Shown one piece after another: positions 24,522-34,600 of a stretch of DNA of 36,396 nt. The stretch lies in assembly GCA_904386005.1 (NCBI GenBank), contig CAJFKR010000022.1, positions 1 to 36,396 on the forward strand. The letters are read 5' to 3'. Source of the stretch: Candidatus Flemingiibacterium merdigallinarum (lineage in GTDB: Bacteria > Bacillota > Clostridia > Oscillospirales > CAG-272). How positions within the stretch are numbered: the stretch's first letter is position 1; every line of letters starts with the position of its first letter. The notes beneath the pieces were generated by a model. The model was not told the origin of the DNA, did not search any database, and saw only the letters and a list, made by a program, of their open reading frames with translations. Made by a program: the position numbers and the translations under genes.

Positions 24522-24785
24522 TCATTCGCCGAAATTGGTATCGACAAGCTCAGACAGACCATTCAGCGCGACCTCCTCGTCGTTGCCGTCGGCAATGAGA
24601 GTAATGGTCATACCCTTTGTGATTCCCAGCGACAGCACACCGAGCAGACTCTTGGCGTTGACACGTCTGTCTTCCTTTTCGACCCAGATCGCGCTCTGAT
24701 AGGTATTTGCTTTCTGAATAAAGAATGTAGCGGGTCTTGCGTGCAGACCGACGTTGTTCTGAATCGTTACGTTTTTGGATATCAT
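24522..24785 (-). CDS. ptsH: Phosphocarrier protein HPr
   Basis: PTS phosphocarrier of 87 residues. GLHARPAT places the active His at residue 15, and NAKSLLGVL places the regulatory Ser at residue 46. Enzyme I phosphorylates the His for sugar transport; HPr kinase phosphorylates the Ser for catabolite control. Both residues are present, so it is HPr and not Crh, which lacks the His. No ptsI or hprK is nearby. AGGAG lies 10 bp upstream of the ATG. It has its own promoter and is probably monocistronic. Confidence 0.93.
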   Translation of the reverse strand: MISKNVTIQNNVGLHARPATFFIQKANTYQSAIWVEKEDRRVNAKSLLGVLSLGITKGMTITLIADGNDEEVALNGLSELVDTNFGE

Positions 24786-24911
24786 TTGTAAATTCGCTCC
24801 TATCTATGTTAGTGTTTTCGCTTTACCGAGGAACCGGTTCACCTGAGGACTCCGGCAGGCGTGATATTTCACTGGCTGTTCTTCCACTGCGCAAATAAAT
24901 ATACTGATTAT

Positions 24912-24940
24912 AGTATAACAGATTTTTGTTATAAAATCAA
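24912..24940 (-). promoter_or_regulatory. Promoter of ptsH
   Basis: TTGATT (24940-24935) and TATACT (24917-24912) on the minus strand, 17-bp spacing, about 120 bp upstream of ptsH. It lies in the 280-bp gap (24786-25065), in which nothing else is recognised. Confidence 0.65.
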
Positions 24941-25065
24941 TAGTTTTTTTGCATATATTTTAATCGGGTGCGAACTTTTTTATCTGCCAAAAATCAATAT
25001 AAATCCGCGTTAAATGAATTTATCTCACCCATATGGTAGCAAATTCCGCCATAACGCGTCAATAT

Positions 25066-25593
25066 TCACTGCGATTCGGCATCATCGACCTTTTCTATCG
25101 CGGTCACGGTCATGTATACGTCAATGTTCGAGCTTTGCATATGGACCGTCGAGCCGGGCGCGATGTAGTTCGTGCCGCCGAGCAGGAAGCCGTCTTCGGT
25201 GAACGTACCCTCTCCGACCAGCACGCCGCGCACGTCGATGCGCTGCTCGTTGCCCGAATTGCGCTTGAATAACTCGCCGTATTCGTTGACTACGAACGCC
25301 TCGGCAGGTATGAACTGCCGCGACTCGAGGACTCCAAGCTCGCAGTCGTGCTCGGCGTCGATGAATCTGTCGCCGACCGCGAAGTAGTTCCACGACTCGT
25401 CGTTGATGTCGAGGATCAGAAAGGATATGCGCGCCGACGTCAGACCCGACTGATTCGTTATCCGCTCGACAAGACCGAAGCGCAGCGTGATTCCGATTAT
25501 CGCGCCGAGTATGACGACGACTATAAGAAAATCTATAATATTCAGCCGGAGCTTGCCTCCCGCCGGCTTTGCGTCAGTAGCTGTCTTGCCCAT
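25066..25593 (-). CDS. DUF4330-type membrane-anchored protein (second of pair)
   Basis: Protein of 175 residues: about 20 cytoplasmic residues, one membrane segment (about 19-38, IIDFLIVVVILGAIIGI) and an extracellular beta-rich domain ending GSTVHMQSSNIDVYMTVTAIEK. It resembles its upstream neighbour in layout, in the N-terminal ..IID/FID.. membrane start and in the terminal G-T/S-T-V segment, which points to gene duplication. The family is a domain of unknown function; assignment to DUF4330 is from recalled pattern, not a search. The ATG at 25593 has GGAGG 7 bp upstream, lying inside the end of the preceding gene, with a 2-bp gap between stop and start. Confidence 0.68.
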   Translation of the reverse strand: MGKTATDAKPAGGKLRLNIIDFLIVVVILGAIIGITLRFGLVERITNQSGLTSARISFLILDINDESWNYFAVGDRFIDAEHDCELGVLESRQFIPAEAFVVNEYGELFKRNSGNEQRIDVRGVLVGEGTFTEDGFLLGGTNYIAPGSTVHMQSSNIDVYMTVTAIEKVDDAESQ

Positions 25594-25595
25594 GT

Positions 25596-26093
25596 TTATG
25601 CCTCCGTTTTCTTTATCTGCGTGCAATACGCGGTGCCAGTGTAATTAGGCGTGCGGACGTACACCGTCGTGCCGACCGACATACGGTAGCCCTCGTCGAG
25701 GATATACATTCCGTCCGAGTCGACCTTCGCCTGTGCGCTGACCGTCAATGTGACGTCAAAGCGCTCGGGGTATTCGCTGTAATAGAGCGTGCCGTCGATG
25801 AGATTGGTGCCGGTGAAGATAGTCGCGGTCGAGTTCACCGCCGTGACCTCGCCAAGCCGGTATTTCTTCGACGCGTCCACGACCTCGACTCCGGTCTCGA
25901 AGTTGCCGAGGAACTCCTCCCTCACCTGTCGGAATTCAAGCACATATTCGACTCCGACCGTCTGGGAATCGCCAAACAGCTGGTTCGCGCCGAAGATGAA
26001 CACCGCCGCGGCAGCGACAGCGATCACCGCCAATATTATTATTACGTCGATAAAGTTGAATTTGTGCTTCGCGCCCTGCGCGTTTTGTGACAT
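25596..26093 (-). CDS. DUF4330-type membrane-anchored protein (first of pair)
   Basis: Protein of 165 residues with a short cytoplasmic start, one membrane segment (about 14-37, FIDVIIILAVIAVAAAAVFIF) and an extracellular domain with LGEVTAVNSTATIF and MSVGTTVYVRTPNYTGTAYC. It is the paralogue of the next gene. It follows the O-antigen ligase-type gene by 82 bp in the same direction, which suggests a shared role in surface-polysaccharide assembly or export; this is inference from position. The ATG at 26093 is chosen because AAGGA sits 8 bp upstream; the ATG nine bases earlier is too close to it. Confidence 0.68.
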   Translation of the reverse strand: MSQNAQGAKHKFNFIDVIIILAVIAVAAAAVFIFGANQLFGDSQTVGVEYVLEFRQVREEFLGNFETGVEVVDASKKYRLGEVTAVNSTATIFTGTNLIDGTLYYSEYPERFDVTLTVSAQAKVDSDGMYILDEGYRMSVGTTVYVRTPNYTGTAYCTQIKKTEA

Positions 26094-26175
26094 TATAATC
26101 ATCCTTTCATGGCGCGCACGATAAAAATACTGATCGTGCCTCGCCGGCGTTTATCATATTCGCACTTAATGCGCG

Positions 26176-28089
26176 TCATATATAGTCGTCGTCGACCGAG
26201 CTTACAAGCACCTTGCGCACCGCGACGCCAAGTCCGAGCATTAACCAGAACATCAGAAATACCCGGTAATTGTACCAGATATAGTCGGTAAATCCCTGCG
26301 CGAGCACCGACAGCATACCGCACATTATCGCCGCCGACAGCAGCCGCATATCCCGCTTTTCGTTTGTATGCAGCGTGAACGCGCCCTGCACATACAGGAA
26401 CATTGCGGCGAGGAACACGATAAGCCCGAATATTCCGATCTCGACGCAGATTTGCAGATAGAGGTTATGCGAGTGCGGAGCGGTCTCGATTCCCGAAAGC
26501 GCGTAGTAGGGATATACCAGCTTGAACGAGTCGTTGCCGATTCCGATGCCGCCGCCGAAGCAGTCGCTGAGCATATTGACTACTCCCTGCCAGATATATA
26601 CGCGGTAGGAGGTTGAGCTGTCGCCAAGGTTGCCGATGCTCATAAATCGCTGCGTTATGCTCTCGGGCAATATAAACGGCAAAAAGGGTATGGCGAATAG
26701 ACAGAACAACAGGAACACGAGCGTGTTTTTTGAATACATCAGCATGAATATGAACAGCCCGATGAGACAGCCGAGCCACGCGCCGCGCGACCAGGTATAT
26801 ATTAGGCAGGCGGCACACAAGGCACCGGCAACCGCGAGCATCAGCTTACCTCGCGCGCCTGACTTCAGGATGAAAGCCGCGAGTATCAGCGGCAGCACCA
26901 TGATCAGGTATTCGGCGAGGACGTTCGGGTTCTCGAAGGTCGACACGACCCGTCCCTCGATTTCGCTGAACATATCCGAGTCCTGCCAGGTCTGCTCGAT
27001 TGTACCGAAGAAGTTCTGATACAGTCCGTACAGCGATACGAGCGTTGTGGAGAAAATAACCCCAACGACACAGCGGTTCAGCCATTCCCTTGAGCGTATC
27101 AGATTGACGACGAGGAAATATCCCACCATAAACGCGACATAGACGAGCATAGGCTTTATGCTCGCGCTCGACGCCGCGACGAGTCCGCCGCCGATCATCA
27201 TGAGCATGAATACGAATATAGTGCCGTCCAGCAGGTCGAATTTGAGGCTGCGCTTGCCGCACATCAGCTTCAGTAAAAAGCAGAGCGCGCAGTAGAGCAC
27301 CGCCGCGACAAGTCCCATCGTAGGAGCCACCGGCAGCAGCACCATTATCATCAGAACGCCGAACTCGGGGCTGCACAGCACGAGGTAGGCGGCGATAAGC
27401 CCGCCCAGCCCGATCAGTATCCACATCGGCGCGATGAAATAGGACAGTATGCCGAATAACATACCCAGTATAAACGCGATGTTGTACCTGCCCTCGCGTT
27501 CTCCCGCGTTGTCGAAGGTCTCGCGCCGCAGACCGGCGACTTCGAACAGAAAGAACGACGCGCTCGAGCTTTGCAGAAGTGCTCCGGCGAGCGTGTGCCG
27601 CGAGGAAATCATGCCGACCGAGGCTATCACGGTCAAAACCAACGTGACAATTGTACCGGCGTCTATTGTCGGCACGTCGTCAATCAAGAATATTCTGAAC
27701 ACATACACGATCGCGCTGTATACCGCGAACGAGAACAGGAACAGACCGTAGACCTTGAACTGACAGGCGAGCATCGACGACAGCAGTCTGCGTATGCAGC
27801 TCAAAATCGCGCTATTTTCGAAGCCCTTAGCTAACTTTTGCTTGAGCGGGTGAATCACCCGCCCGCCCGGGTCGAGCCGGTTTACGTATCCCGCGACCGC
27901 GCTCTTACGCACAAGCTCGTTCTCACGGTCATACGCGGTGAAGACCCCGCCGATAATACTTTCGTCAAACTTTCGGTATATGACCGCGGCGAGCCTTCGC
28001 AGCAAAGTTATGATGAGCGAGCCTGCGACAAGCTCGGGCAGCGAGCGCCTCGGCTTTTTTACTGAGCGTTCGCTCTTTGCGTTATTCAA
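26176..28089 (-). CDS. O-antigen ligase / Wzy-type polysaccharide polymerase
   Basis: Polytopic membrane protein of 637 residues with a hydrophilic N-terminal region of about 110 residues, then about a dozen hydrophobic segments. The Wzy_C/O-antigen ligase signature is visible as FENPNVLAEYL, IYTWSRGAWLG and the large loop before APHSHNLYLQICVEIG. In Gram-positive bacteria such proteins are thought to polymerise or transfer surface glycans on the outer membrane face. The start is TTG at 28089, with GGAGG 8 bp upstream. It stands between murJ and the DUF4330 pair. The substrate is unknown. Confidence 0.82.
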   Translation of the reverse strand: MNNAKSERSVKKPRRSLPELVAGSLIITLLRRLAAVIYRKFDESIIGGVFTAYDRENELVRKSAVAGYVNRLDPGGRVIHPLKQKLAKGFENSAILSCIRRLLSSMLACQFKVYGLFLFSFAVYSAIVYVFRIFLIDDVPTIDAGTIVTLVLTVIASVGMISSRHTLAGALLQSSSASFFLFEVAGLRRETFDNAGEREGRYNIAFILGMLFGILSYFIAPMWILIGLGGLIAAYLVLCSPEFGVLMIMVLLPVAPTMGLVAAVLYCALCFLLKLMCGKRSLKFDLLDGTIFVFMLMMIGGGLVAASSASIKPMLVYVAFMVGYFLVVNLIRSREWLNRCVVGVIFSTTLVSLYGLYQNFFGTIEQTWQDSDMFSEIEGRVVSTFENPNVLAEYLIMVLPLILAAFILKSGARGKLMLAVAGALCAACLIYTWSRGAWLGCLIGLFIFMLMYSKNTLVFLLFCLFAIPFLPFILPESITQRFMSIGNLGDSSTSYRVYIWQGVVNMLSDCFGGGIGIGNDSFKLVYPYYALSGIETAPHSHNLYLQICVEIGIFGLIVFLAAMFLYVQGAFTLHTNEKRDMRLLSAAIMCGMLSVLAQGFTDYIWYNYRVFLMFWLMLGLGVAVRKVLVSSVDDDYI

Positions 28090-28427
28090 TTTTGATTCCT
28101 CCTTGTATTGGGAATTATCTCCGGAATGGAGCCGTTAATTTAATATGGAGTGTCGGTATAATCCCCGAGGTTATTTCTGATATTTTCCCGCGGCTAACGT
28201 TTTTTTGTAATTATAGCTCGTGACAGTTTACTTTTCGCGTTATTTCCCGCCAGCGCACTTTTCACGTAATATCCCGCGGTCGTGCGCCAGTCGCGTATTA
28301 TCTCGTGATAATATACTTTTCACGTTATTTCCCGCGGCAGTACACTTTTCATGCAATTTCCCGCTGTCGTCTACTTTTCACTCTCGGGTCGAATGTATTG
28401 AACGGCAATGTATAGCTCCGTCCGGCA
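28090..28427. other. 338-bp non-coding gap between murJ and the polymerase gene
   Basis: No ORF of interest. Most of it (28187-28395) is a degenerate tandem repeat described separately. The polymerase gene has a good ribosome binding site, but no convincing promoter is seen here. Confidence 0.6.
28187..28395. repeat. Degenerate tandem repeat, 29-bp period
   Basis: The block ACTTTTC recurs at 28230, 28257, 28315, 28344 and 28373, at intervals of 27, 58, 29 and 29 bp. A CCCGC block follows each on the same phase and appears once earlier, at 28187. The copies share a consensus close to ACTTTTCACGTTATTTCCCG but vary throughout. There are no unique spacers between strict repeats, so it is not a CRISPR array. 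Confidence 0.8.
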
Positions 28428-29996
28428 TCAGCTTCCGAAGCCGATGCGCGCGAGCCGCGCCCAGACAAGATATACCGCCGCGCTTGGCAAAAAGATGATA
28501 ACTGCGCGTATAATGTTCGATATCATGCCGACCGAATACGGGTCGCCGCCGACCAGACGCGATATCACAAGGCAGAGCACAAACACCATCGCGCCGCCGC
28601 AGAGCAGCTTGACTATATCAAGCGTAAGACCGCGGCTCAGCAGTCCCTTAATCCTTACCGCAGCAAATCCGAGCAGCACCAGCGCGGATACGGTCTGTCC
28701 CGCCGCGTTCGCGGCTCCGACCGAAGCGATTCCAAATACGCCTGCCCGTATCAGCGCAAGCCCGACGCAGAAGTTCGCAATGATCCCGCAGAGCGCGGCA
28801 TACATCGGTATGCGCACGAGGTTCTTTGAATAAAACACACGCGAGAGCAGCTCATTAACGACGAACAGCGGCATTGCCGCGAGCATCGGCCGGAGCGCGG
28901 CGGCGGTGGCGCGCGCGTCGTCCGGAGTAAACGCGCCTCGGGTGTAGACTATCGAAACGCCCTCTCCGGCGAGTATCAACGCCGCCGCGGCAAAGGGGAT
29001 TACAATCATCAAAGCCGAGCGCAGCCCGTCGCGCACGCAGGCGGCGAAGCCCTCGGGATTCTGTTCGGCCGCGAGCCGGGATATCTTCGGAAAGGTGTAG
29101 TTGCAGATGCTGTAGGTGAGCGTGCCGGCGATAATCACATAGATATTGTTCGCGTAGTCGAATATAGTCGTCGCTCCCGAAACATCGGTCGCGAGCGCGA
29201 CACGTGACGCGAAATACTGCCCGAGCAGCACTCCGGCGGGCGACAACCACGAGCCGGTTATTATCGGCGGCGCCATTTTAAGCGCGCGGCGCAGCGCGGG
29301 GTTTTTAAGGTCGAGCGACAGTCTGAATTTAAATCCGCGCCGCCAAAGCGGCACGACAAGTGTCAACAGCTGCAGCAGCCACGACAGAAGATAGGCTATC
29401 GCGAGCCCGTATATGCCAAAGCTCCCGAGCCGGTCGCCCGACAGCGCGAGATAGAGGACGACTCCGGCGTTCGAAATCGAGCTGATCATCGCCGGAGCGA
29501 TGAACGAGCCCTTAGACTGCAGTACGCCGACAAGCGTATACGCCGCGCCGGTGAATATCACAAGCGGAAACATTATCCGCGTGAGGCGCACGGCGAGCCG
29601 GTGGGTCTCAAAGTCGAGGTTTCCGCTAATCAAGCTGACCAATGGGTCGGCGAACAGTATTCCGACCAGCGCCAATATCGAGCAGAGCAGGATTATAAAG
29701 GACAAAAACACAGACGCGAAGCGGTCGGCCTTTTCGTCTCGGTCGACGTCGTCAATACCGGCGAAGCTGTTGTACACCGGTATAAAGCAGCCGAGCACCG
29801 CCGCGGCGAGCAGCATATCAAAAAACGCGAGCGGCAGCTTGGACGCGGCGACGAACGCGTTCGCTTCGGCGGTAGTGCCATATATGCTCGCCTGAAGCAC
29901 ACTGCGCAGCATACCGAGCAGCTTGGCTATTACCGTCGCCGCCATCATGACCGCTACTGTTTTGACGGCTTTAGTATTAGTTTTGTTCCGATTCAT
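28428..29996 (-). CDS. murJ: Lipid II flippase MurJ
   Basis: MOP-superfamily membrane protein of 522 residues, about 14 membrane segments, moving lipid II to the outer face. Conserved parts are KTVAVMMAATVIAKLLGMLRSVLQASIYG at the N-terminus (in that order, with the key Arg), AFFDMLLAAAVLGCFIPVYN, and MFPLVIFTGAAYTLVGVLQ. The ATG at 29996 gives the normal family N-terminus and overlaps the end of trmD by 20 bp. A GTG at 30041 is possible but less likely. The nearest Shine-Dalgarno-like sequence is far from the ATG, so translation is probably coupled to trmD. Confidence 0.93.
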   Translation of the reverse strand: MNRNKTNTKAVKTVAVMMAATVIAKLLGMLRSVLQASIYGTTAEANAFVAASKLPLAFFDMLLAAAVLGCFIPVYNSFAGIDDVDRDEKADRFASVFLSFIILLCSILALVGILFADPLVSLISGNLDFETHRLAVRLTRIMFPLVIFTGAAYTLVGVLQSKGSFIAPAMISSISNAGVVLYLALSGDRLGSFGIYGLAIAYLLSWLLQLLTLVVPLWRRGFKFRLSLDLKNPALRRALKMAPPIITGSWLSPAGVLLGQYFASRVALATDVSGATTIFDYANNIYVIIAGTLTYSICNYTFPKISRLAAEQNPEGFAACVRDGLRSALMIVIPFAAAALILAGEGVSIVYTRGAFTPDDARATAAALRPMLAAMPLFVVNELLSRVFYSKNLVRIPMYAALCGIIANFCVGLALIRAGVFGIASVGAANAAGQTVSALVLLGFAAVRIKGLLSRGLTLDIVKLLCGGAMVFVLCLVISRLVGGDPYSVGMISNIIRAVIIFLPSAAVYLVWARLARIGFGS

Positions 29997-30789
29997 CTGG
30001 ATTTTTTTGAATATTCCTTTCGGTATTCGCTGACCGGTCACAACGCGTCTCTGCTTTATCGATTGTTCCGGATACGCTGACGTCCCGCGCCAACAGCTCG
30101 GGGCGGTTTTTCATTGTCAGCTCGATCGAACGTTCCCTCCGCCACTTGTCGATATTCGCGTGATTGCCCGACAGCAGCACGTCCGGCACTGCCTTTCCGT
30201 GAAATTCATACGGGCGGGTGTACTGCGGGAATTCGAGCAGCCCCGACGCGATGCTCTCGCTCCGCCAGCACTCGGCGTCGGACAGCACGCCGTCTATCAT
30301 GCGCGATACGCAGTCGACCACAATGCAGGCCGGCAGCTCGCCTCCGGTCAACACATAATCGCCGACCGACAGCTCCTCGTCGACGATCTCGTCGATTATC
30401 CGCTCGTCTATCCCCTCATAGTGACCGCACAGCAGGATCAGATTGTCATATCCGGTCAGCTCGTATGCCTTTTTCTGCGTCAGCAGCGAGCCACGCGGCG
30501 ACATATATATGACCCGCCGCTTTGCCGGACGACCGAGCCCGCGGTCGCTCGAAAGCTGCATATCGATAATAGCCTGCCAGCAGGCGTAGATCGGCGGCGC
30601 GCTCATCAGCATCCCCATGCCGCCGCCGTAGGGCGTGTCGTCGACCCGGTGGTGCTTGTCGGTCGAGTAGTCGCGGATATTGTGCGAATGTATTTCGATA
30701 ATCCCTTTCTGCCGCGCGCGCCCGATTATGCTCGCGGACAGAATCGAGTCGACCAGCTCGGGAAAGAGGGTCATTATGTCAAAGCGCAT
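29977..30789 (-). CDS. trmD: tRNA (guanine-37-N1)-methyltransferase TrmD
   Basis: SPOUT-family enzyme of 270 residues making m1G37 in tRNA, needed for reading-frame maintenance. Motifs: MRFDIMTLFPE, DDTPYGGGMGM, LCGHYEGIDERI, SVGDYVLTGGELP, YTRP and VPDVLLSGNHANIDKWR. The C-terminus has about 35 extra polar residues; the last of these overlap the murJ start. Its ATG shares one base with the rimM stop codon (TAATG), so translation is coupled. The rimM-trmD order is standard; rpsP and rplS, usual neighbours, are absent. Confidence 0.97.
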   Translation of the reverse strand: MRFDIMTLFPELVDSILSASIIGRARQKGIIEIHSHNIRDYSTDKHHRVDDTPYGGGMGMLMSAPPIYACWQAIIDMQLSSDRGLGRPAKRRVIYMSPRGSLLTQKKAYELTGYDNLILLCGHYEGIDERIIDEIVDEELSVGDYVLTGGELPACIVVDCVSRMIDGVLSDAECWRSESIASGLLEFPQYTRPYEFHGKAVPDVLLSGNHANIDKWRRERSIELTMKNRPELLARDVSVSGTIDKAETRCDRSANTERNIQKNPDESEQN

Positions 30790-31406
30790 TACCGGCTCTC
30801 CCCGCCGCTGTCAGTGTCATCACTGTCAGTGTCGCCGCTGTCAGTATCATTGTTGTCGTCAGTATCACTGCCGTCGCGGTCAATCACATACCCGTCCGTG
30901 TCGAACATACCCGGTATCGGCAAAAGATATACGCCGCTCTCGTCGATGTGACCGATGAATTCGTCGACCGCCGGAACGAGCACCTCATGACCGTCGGGGG
31001 TTTCGACGACAAACAGGTCGTTTGCCGGCGACTCGTCGACCGATTTCAGTCTGCCGAGCCGCGAGCCGTCCCGCTCGTCGAACACGTCAAGTCCGATTAT
31101 GTCGGCAATGAACACGCGGTCGTCCGCGAGCGGCAGGTCGTCGCGGTCGACGAACAGCACGCGGTTTTTTAATGGCATCGCCTCGTCTATCGAGTCTATG
31201 CCGTCAAAATGAATGAGCACGTGATTTTTGTGTATCGAAGCGGTTCTGACTGTGAGCGGCATATACTCGTCGCGCTTCTTGTAGTATAGCGTCTCGAGAG
31301 AGCAGAGCTGCTCGGGCGAGTCGCACCACGGCTCGACCTTGAGCGCGCCGCGCACGCCGTGAATATTGACTATCTTTCCGATTTCGAGATATTTTTCCTT
31401 TGACAT
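30789..31406 (-). CDS. rimM: Ribosome maturation factor RimM with acidic C-terminal tail
   Basis: 16S rRNA processing factor of 205 residues. The N-terminal domain starts EIGKIVNIHGVRGALKVEPW; the PRC-barrel part has DIIGLDVFDERDGSRLG and VPAVDEFIGHIDESGVYLLPIPGMF. After about residue 170 comes a tail of about 35 residues made mostly of Asp, Ser, Thr, Asn and Gly, encoded by short TCAGTGTC-like repeats. Usual RimM ends near 170. The GGAG is 6 bp before the ATG. First gene of the rimM-trmD-murJ unit. Confidence 0.94.
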   Translation of the reverse strand: MSKEKYLEIGKIVNIHGVRGALKVEPWCDSPEQLCSLETLYYKKRDEYMPLTVRTASIHKNHVLIHFDGIDSIDEAMPLKNRVLFVDRDDLPLADDRVFIADIIGLDVFDERDGSRLGRLKSVDESPANDLFVVETPDGHEVLVPAVDEFIGHIDESGVYLLPIPGMFDTDGYVIDRDGSDTDDNNDTDSGDTDSDDTDSGGESR

Positions 31407-31448
31407 ATCCTTCTCCGGTTAATTCCTCTATAAAAATTATGTGTTTAT

Positions 31449-31477
31449 ATTTTAGCACATTTTTCCGTCATATTCAA
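31449..31477 (-). promoter_or_regulatory. Promoter of the rimM-trmD-murJ unit
   Basis: TTGAAT (31477-31472) and TAAAAT (31454-31449) on the minus strand with 17-bp spacing and a TGC just before the -10 (extended -10). It is divergent from the mannosidase promoter 86 bp away. Confidence 0.65.
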
Positions 31478-31562
31478 GGAATTCGGCAAATTTAATAGCT
31501 TGTACATAAAACGGCTGTTAAGTAATCCAATTGTTAACAAATATTGTTTAACACAAGCTCTA

Positions 31563-31592
31563 TTGACAACCGACTGCCGGATAATGTATAAT
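31563..31592 (+). promoter_or_regulatory. Promoter of the GH38 gene
   Basis: Perfect TTGACA (31563-31568) and TATAAT (31587-31592) with 18-bp spacing. The leader would be about 60 nt. Confidence 0.82.
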
Positions 31593-31658
31593 TATAGCAT
31601 AGGATAATATCACTGTGATATGCTCGCCTCAGACGCGACTATCGAAAGGAATTGTACA

Positions 31659-34600
31659 ATGGAAAAACAAAACCGCAAAGTCAAGAAATATCTGTCGATA
31701 CTTGACTCCACCCGACTCAGTGACCGTAGGACGATTGACAACATCACAATCTGTCCCTGCGACTACAAGAAAAGCAACACTCCTCCCGCGCTCTCCGAGT
31801 TTTCGCCCTATACCTCGGGCGACCTCTGGGGCAGCGGCTGGGACAGCCACGCTTGGTTCCACTTCGAGTTCGACGCCGAGCCGTCAGACAAACCGCTCCG
31901 TCTCTACGCCCACACTAAGATTCAGGGCTGGGACGCCTGCAACCCGCAGTTCATCGCATACATAAACGGCGTGCTGCGTCAGGGACTCGACACCAACCAC
32001 ACCTACGTCGAGCTCGACGGCGCGGGACACTACGACTGCTACATATACGGCTACACCGGACCGAAGATCTCCGAGACCCGCTTCTATGCCGAGCTCGCGC
32101 ACGTGAACACCGACGTCGACCAGCTTTACTATGACATCCGCGTGCCTTTTGAGATGCTCGACTACCTGCCGACGACCTCGCAGGAATACGCCGAGATCCT
32201 CCGCCACCTCGACGCGGCGGTATCGCTGCTCGAGCTGTACGAGGTCGGCAGCGACGAATACTTCGAGTCGGTCAAGACCGCGCGCGACTATATGCAGAAT
32301 GAGTTCTACGGCAAGTTCTGTAACAGTGACCGCGGAGCGAACGCACCTACTACAATAGGAATAGGTCACACGCACATCGACTGCGCATGGCAGTGGACGC
32401 TGAAGCAGACCCGCGAAAAGGTTCAGCGCTCGTTCGGAACAGTGCTCGAGCTGATGAAGCGCTATCCCGAATACAAGTTCATGTCTTCGCAGGCTCTGCT
32501 CTATCAGAACCTGAAAGAGGAAGCACCTGAGCTGTACGAACAGGTCAAGGAACGCATCGCCGACGGCCGCTGGGAGTGCGAGGGCGGAATGTGGGTCGAA
32601 GCCGACTGCAACCTCACGTCGGGCGAGAGTCTCGTTCGACAGGTGCTCTACGGCAAGCGTTTCTTCAAAGAGGAATTCGGCGTCGACAACCGCGTGCTCT
32701 GGCTGCCCGACGTGTTCGGTTACTCGGCAGCGCTTCCGCAGATACTTAAAAAGAGCGGTATCGACTGGTTTGTCACATCGAAGATAAGCTGGAACGAGAC
32801 CAACATGATGCCCTACGACACATTCGAGTGGACGGGTATCGACGGCACCTCGGTCAACACCTACTTTTTGACCGCGCAGGATCAGGGACGCGGCGAGCCG
32901 GCGCGTTACACCACCTACGTCGGCAACACCGGCGCGAAGATGGTAGCCGGCACCTGGAACCGCTATCAGCAGAAGGAGCTGAACAACGAAGCCATTCTGA
33001 CGTTCGGCTTCGGAGACGGAGGCGGCGGACCCACGGCTGAAATGCTCGAAATGGCGCGCCGCACCGAAAAAGGCATTCCGGGCGCGCCGCTGATGAAGAT
33101 AGACTTCGCGGGCGACTTTTTGTCGCGGCTCGAGAAGAAGATCGAGAACAACCCGCTGCTGCCGAAGTGGCGCGGCGAGCTCTACCTCGAATTCCATCGC
33201 GGCACCTATACGTCGATCGCGAAGAACAAGCGCAACAACCGCCAGAGCGAATTTTTATATCTCGACGCCGAGCTGCTCGCCGAGACTGTAAAGCAGGTCT
33301 GCGGCGACGCGTTCCCGAAAGCCAAGCTGCACCGCGGCTGGGAGATGATACTGACCAACCAGTTCCACGATATCATTCCGGGCTCGTCGATCAAAGAAGT
33401 ATACGATCAGTGCGACATCGACTACAAGTTCATCAAGGACACCGCGAATGAGATCATCGACCACGCGAAGTCCGAAATCGCGTCGAAAATCGACAGGTCG
33501 CGCGGATATGTCGTATTCAATCCGCACTCATTCGTCACAAGCGGCGAGGTCAAGATCGACGGCGTGGCCGCGATAGTAGACTGCCCGGTATCGAAAGGCT
33601 ACTTCGTGTGCGACAGCTTCAATTATGACTGTGACGTCGACGTCTCGCTCGAGGACAAGACCGTGACGACCGATCGCTATATAGTCAAGTTCAACGACGC
33701 ATGGCAGATAATTTCGATTTACGACCGCGACTGCGAACGCGAGGTTATCGCGCCGAACAGCGTCGCGAACGACATCCGTGTATACGCCGACCATCCCGAC
33801 GTTTACGACGCGTGGGAGTGGCAGCCCTATTCGATTGACAAGTACAAATCGCTCACCGCGGTCGAATCGGTCGAGGTTGTCGACGACGGCGCGAGACGCG
33901 GCATACGCATAGTAAGACCGCACATGAAGTCGAAGATCACACAGACGATCTGGTTCTGGGACAAGCTCGGCAAAATCGATTTCGAGACGGTCGCCGACTG
34001 GCATCAGCAGCACCAGATGGTCAAAGCCGCATTCCCGGTCGACATCAACTCGGACAAGGCTACCTACGAGATTCAGTTCGGCACGCTCGAGCGCCCGACG
34101 CACAAGAACACGAGCTGGGATATGGCGAAGTTCGAGGTCTGTGCGCAGAAGTATGCCGACCTGTCGGACGGCGGCTACGGCGTCGCGATAATCAACGACT
34201 GCAAATACGGTCACGACATCCATGACGGCACGATTCAGCTGTCGCTGTTCAAATCGCCGACCGAGCCGAACCCCGAGGCTGACCAGGGTATAATCGAGCT
34301 CACCTATTCACTCTGTCCGCACGCCGGCACGCTCGCCGAGAGCGACGTCGTCAAGTACGCGTACTACCTCAATTATCCGATGAGCGCAGTCCGTGCGACC
34401 GGCGATGAGAGCACTATACCCGAGAGCTATTCGGCGGTGACGCTCGACCGCGAGAACGTAATCTGCGAGACGGTCAAGGAGTCGGAGGACGGCAGCGACA
34501 CAATCTTGCGTCTGTACGAGTGCCGCAACCGCAAAACTAAGGTCACGCTTTCGACATCATACAAGTTCGAAAAGGCTTATCTCTGCGACCTGATGGAGAA

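Noticed and set aside
28187..28395. CRISPR-like periodic repeat
   Set aside because: Copies vary throughout and have no constant repeat with unique spacers; no cas genes are in the window.
31884..33197. 437-residue minus-strand ORF inside the GH38 gene
   Set aside because: It is antisense to a well-supported GH38 catalytic domain and has no recognisable domain or start signals.
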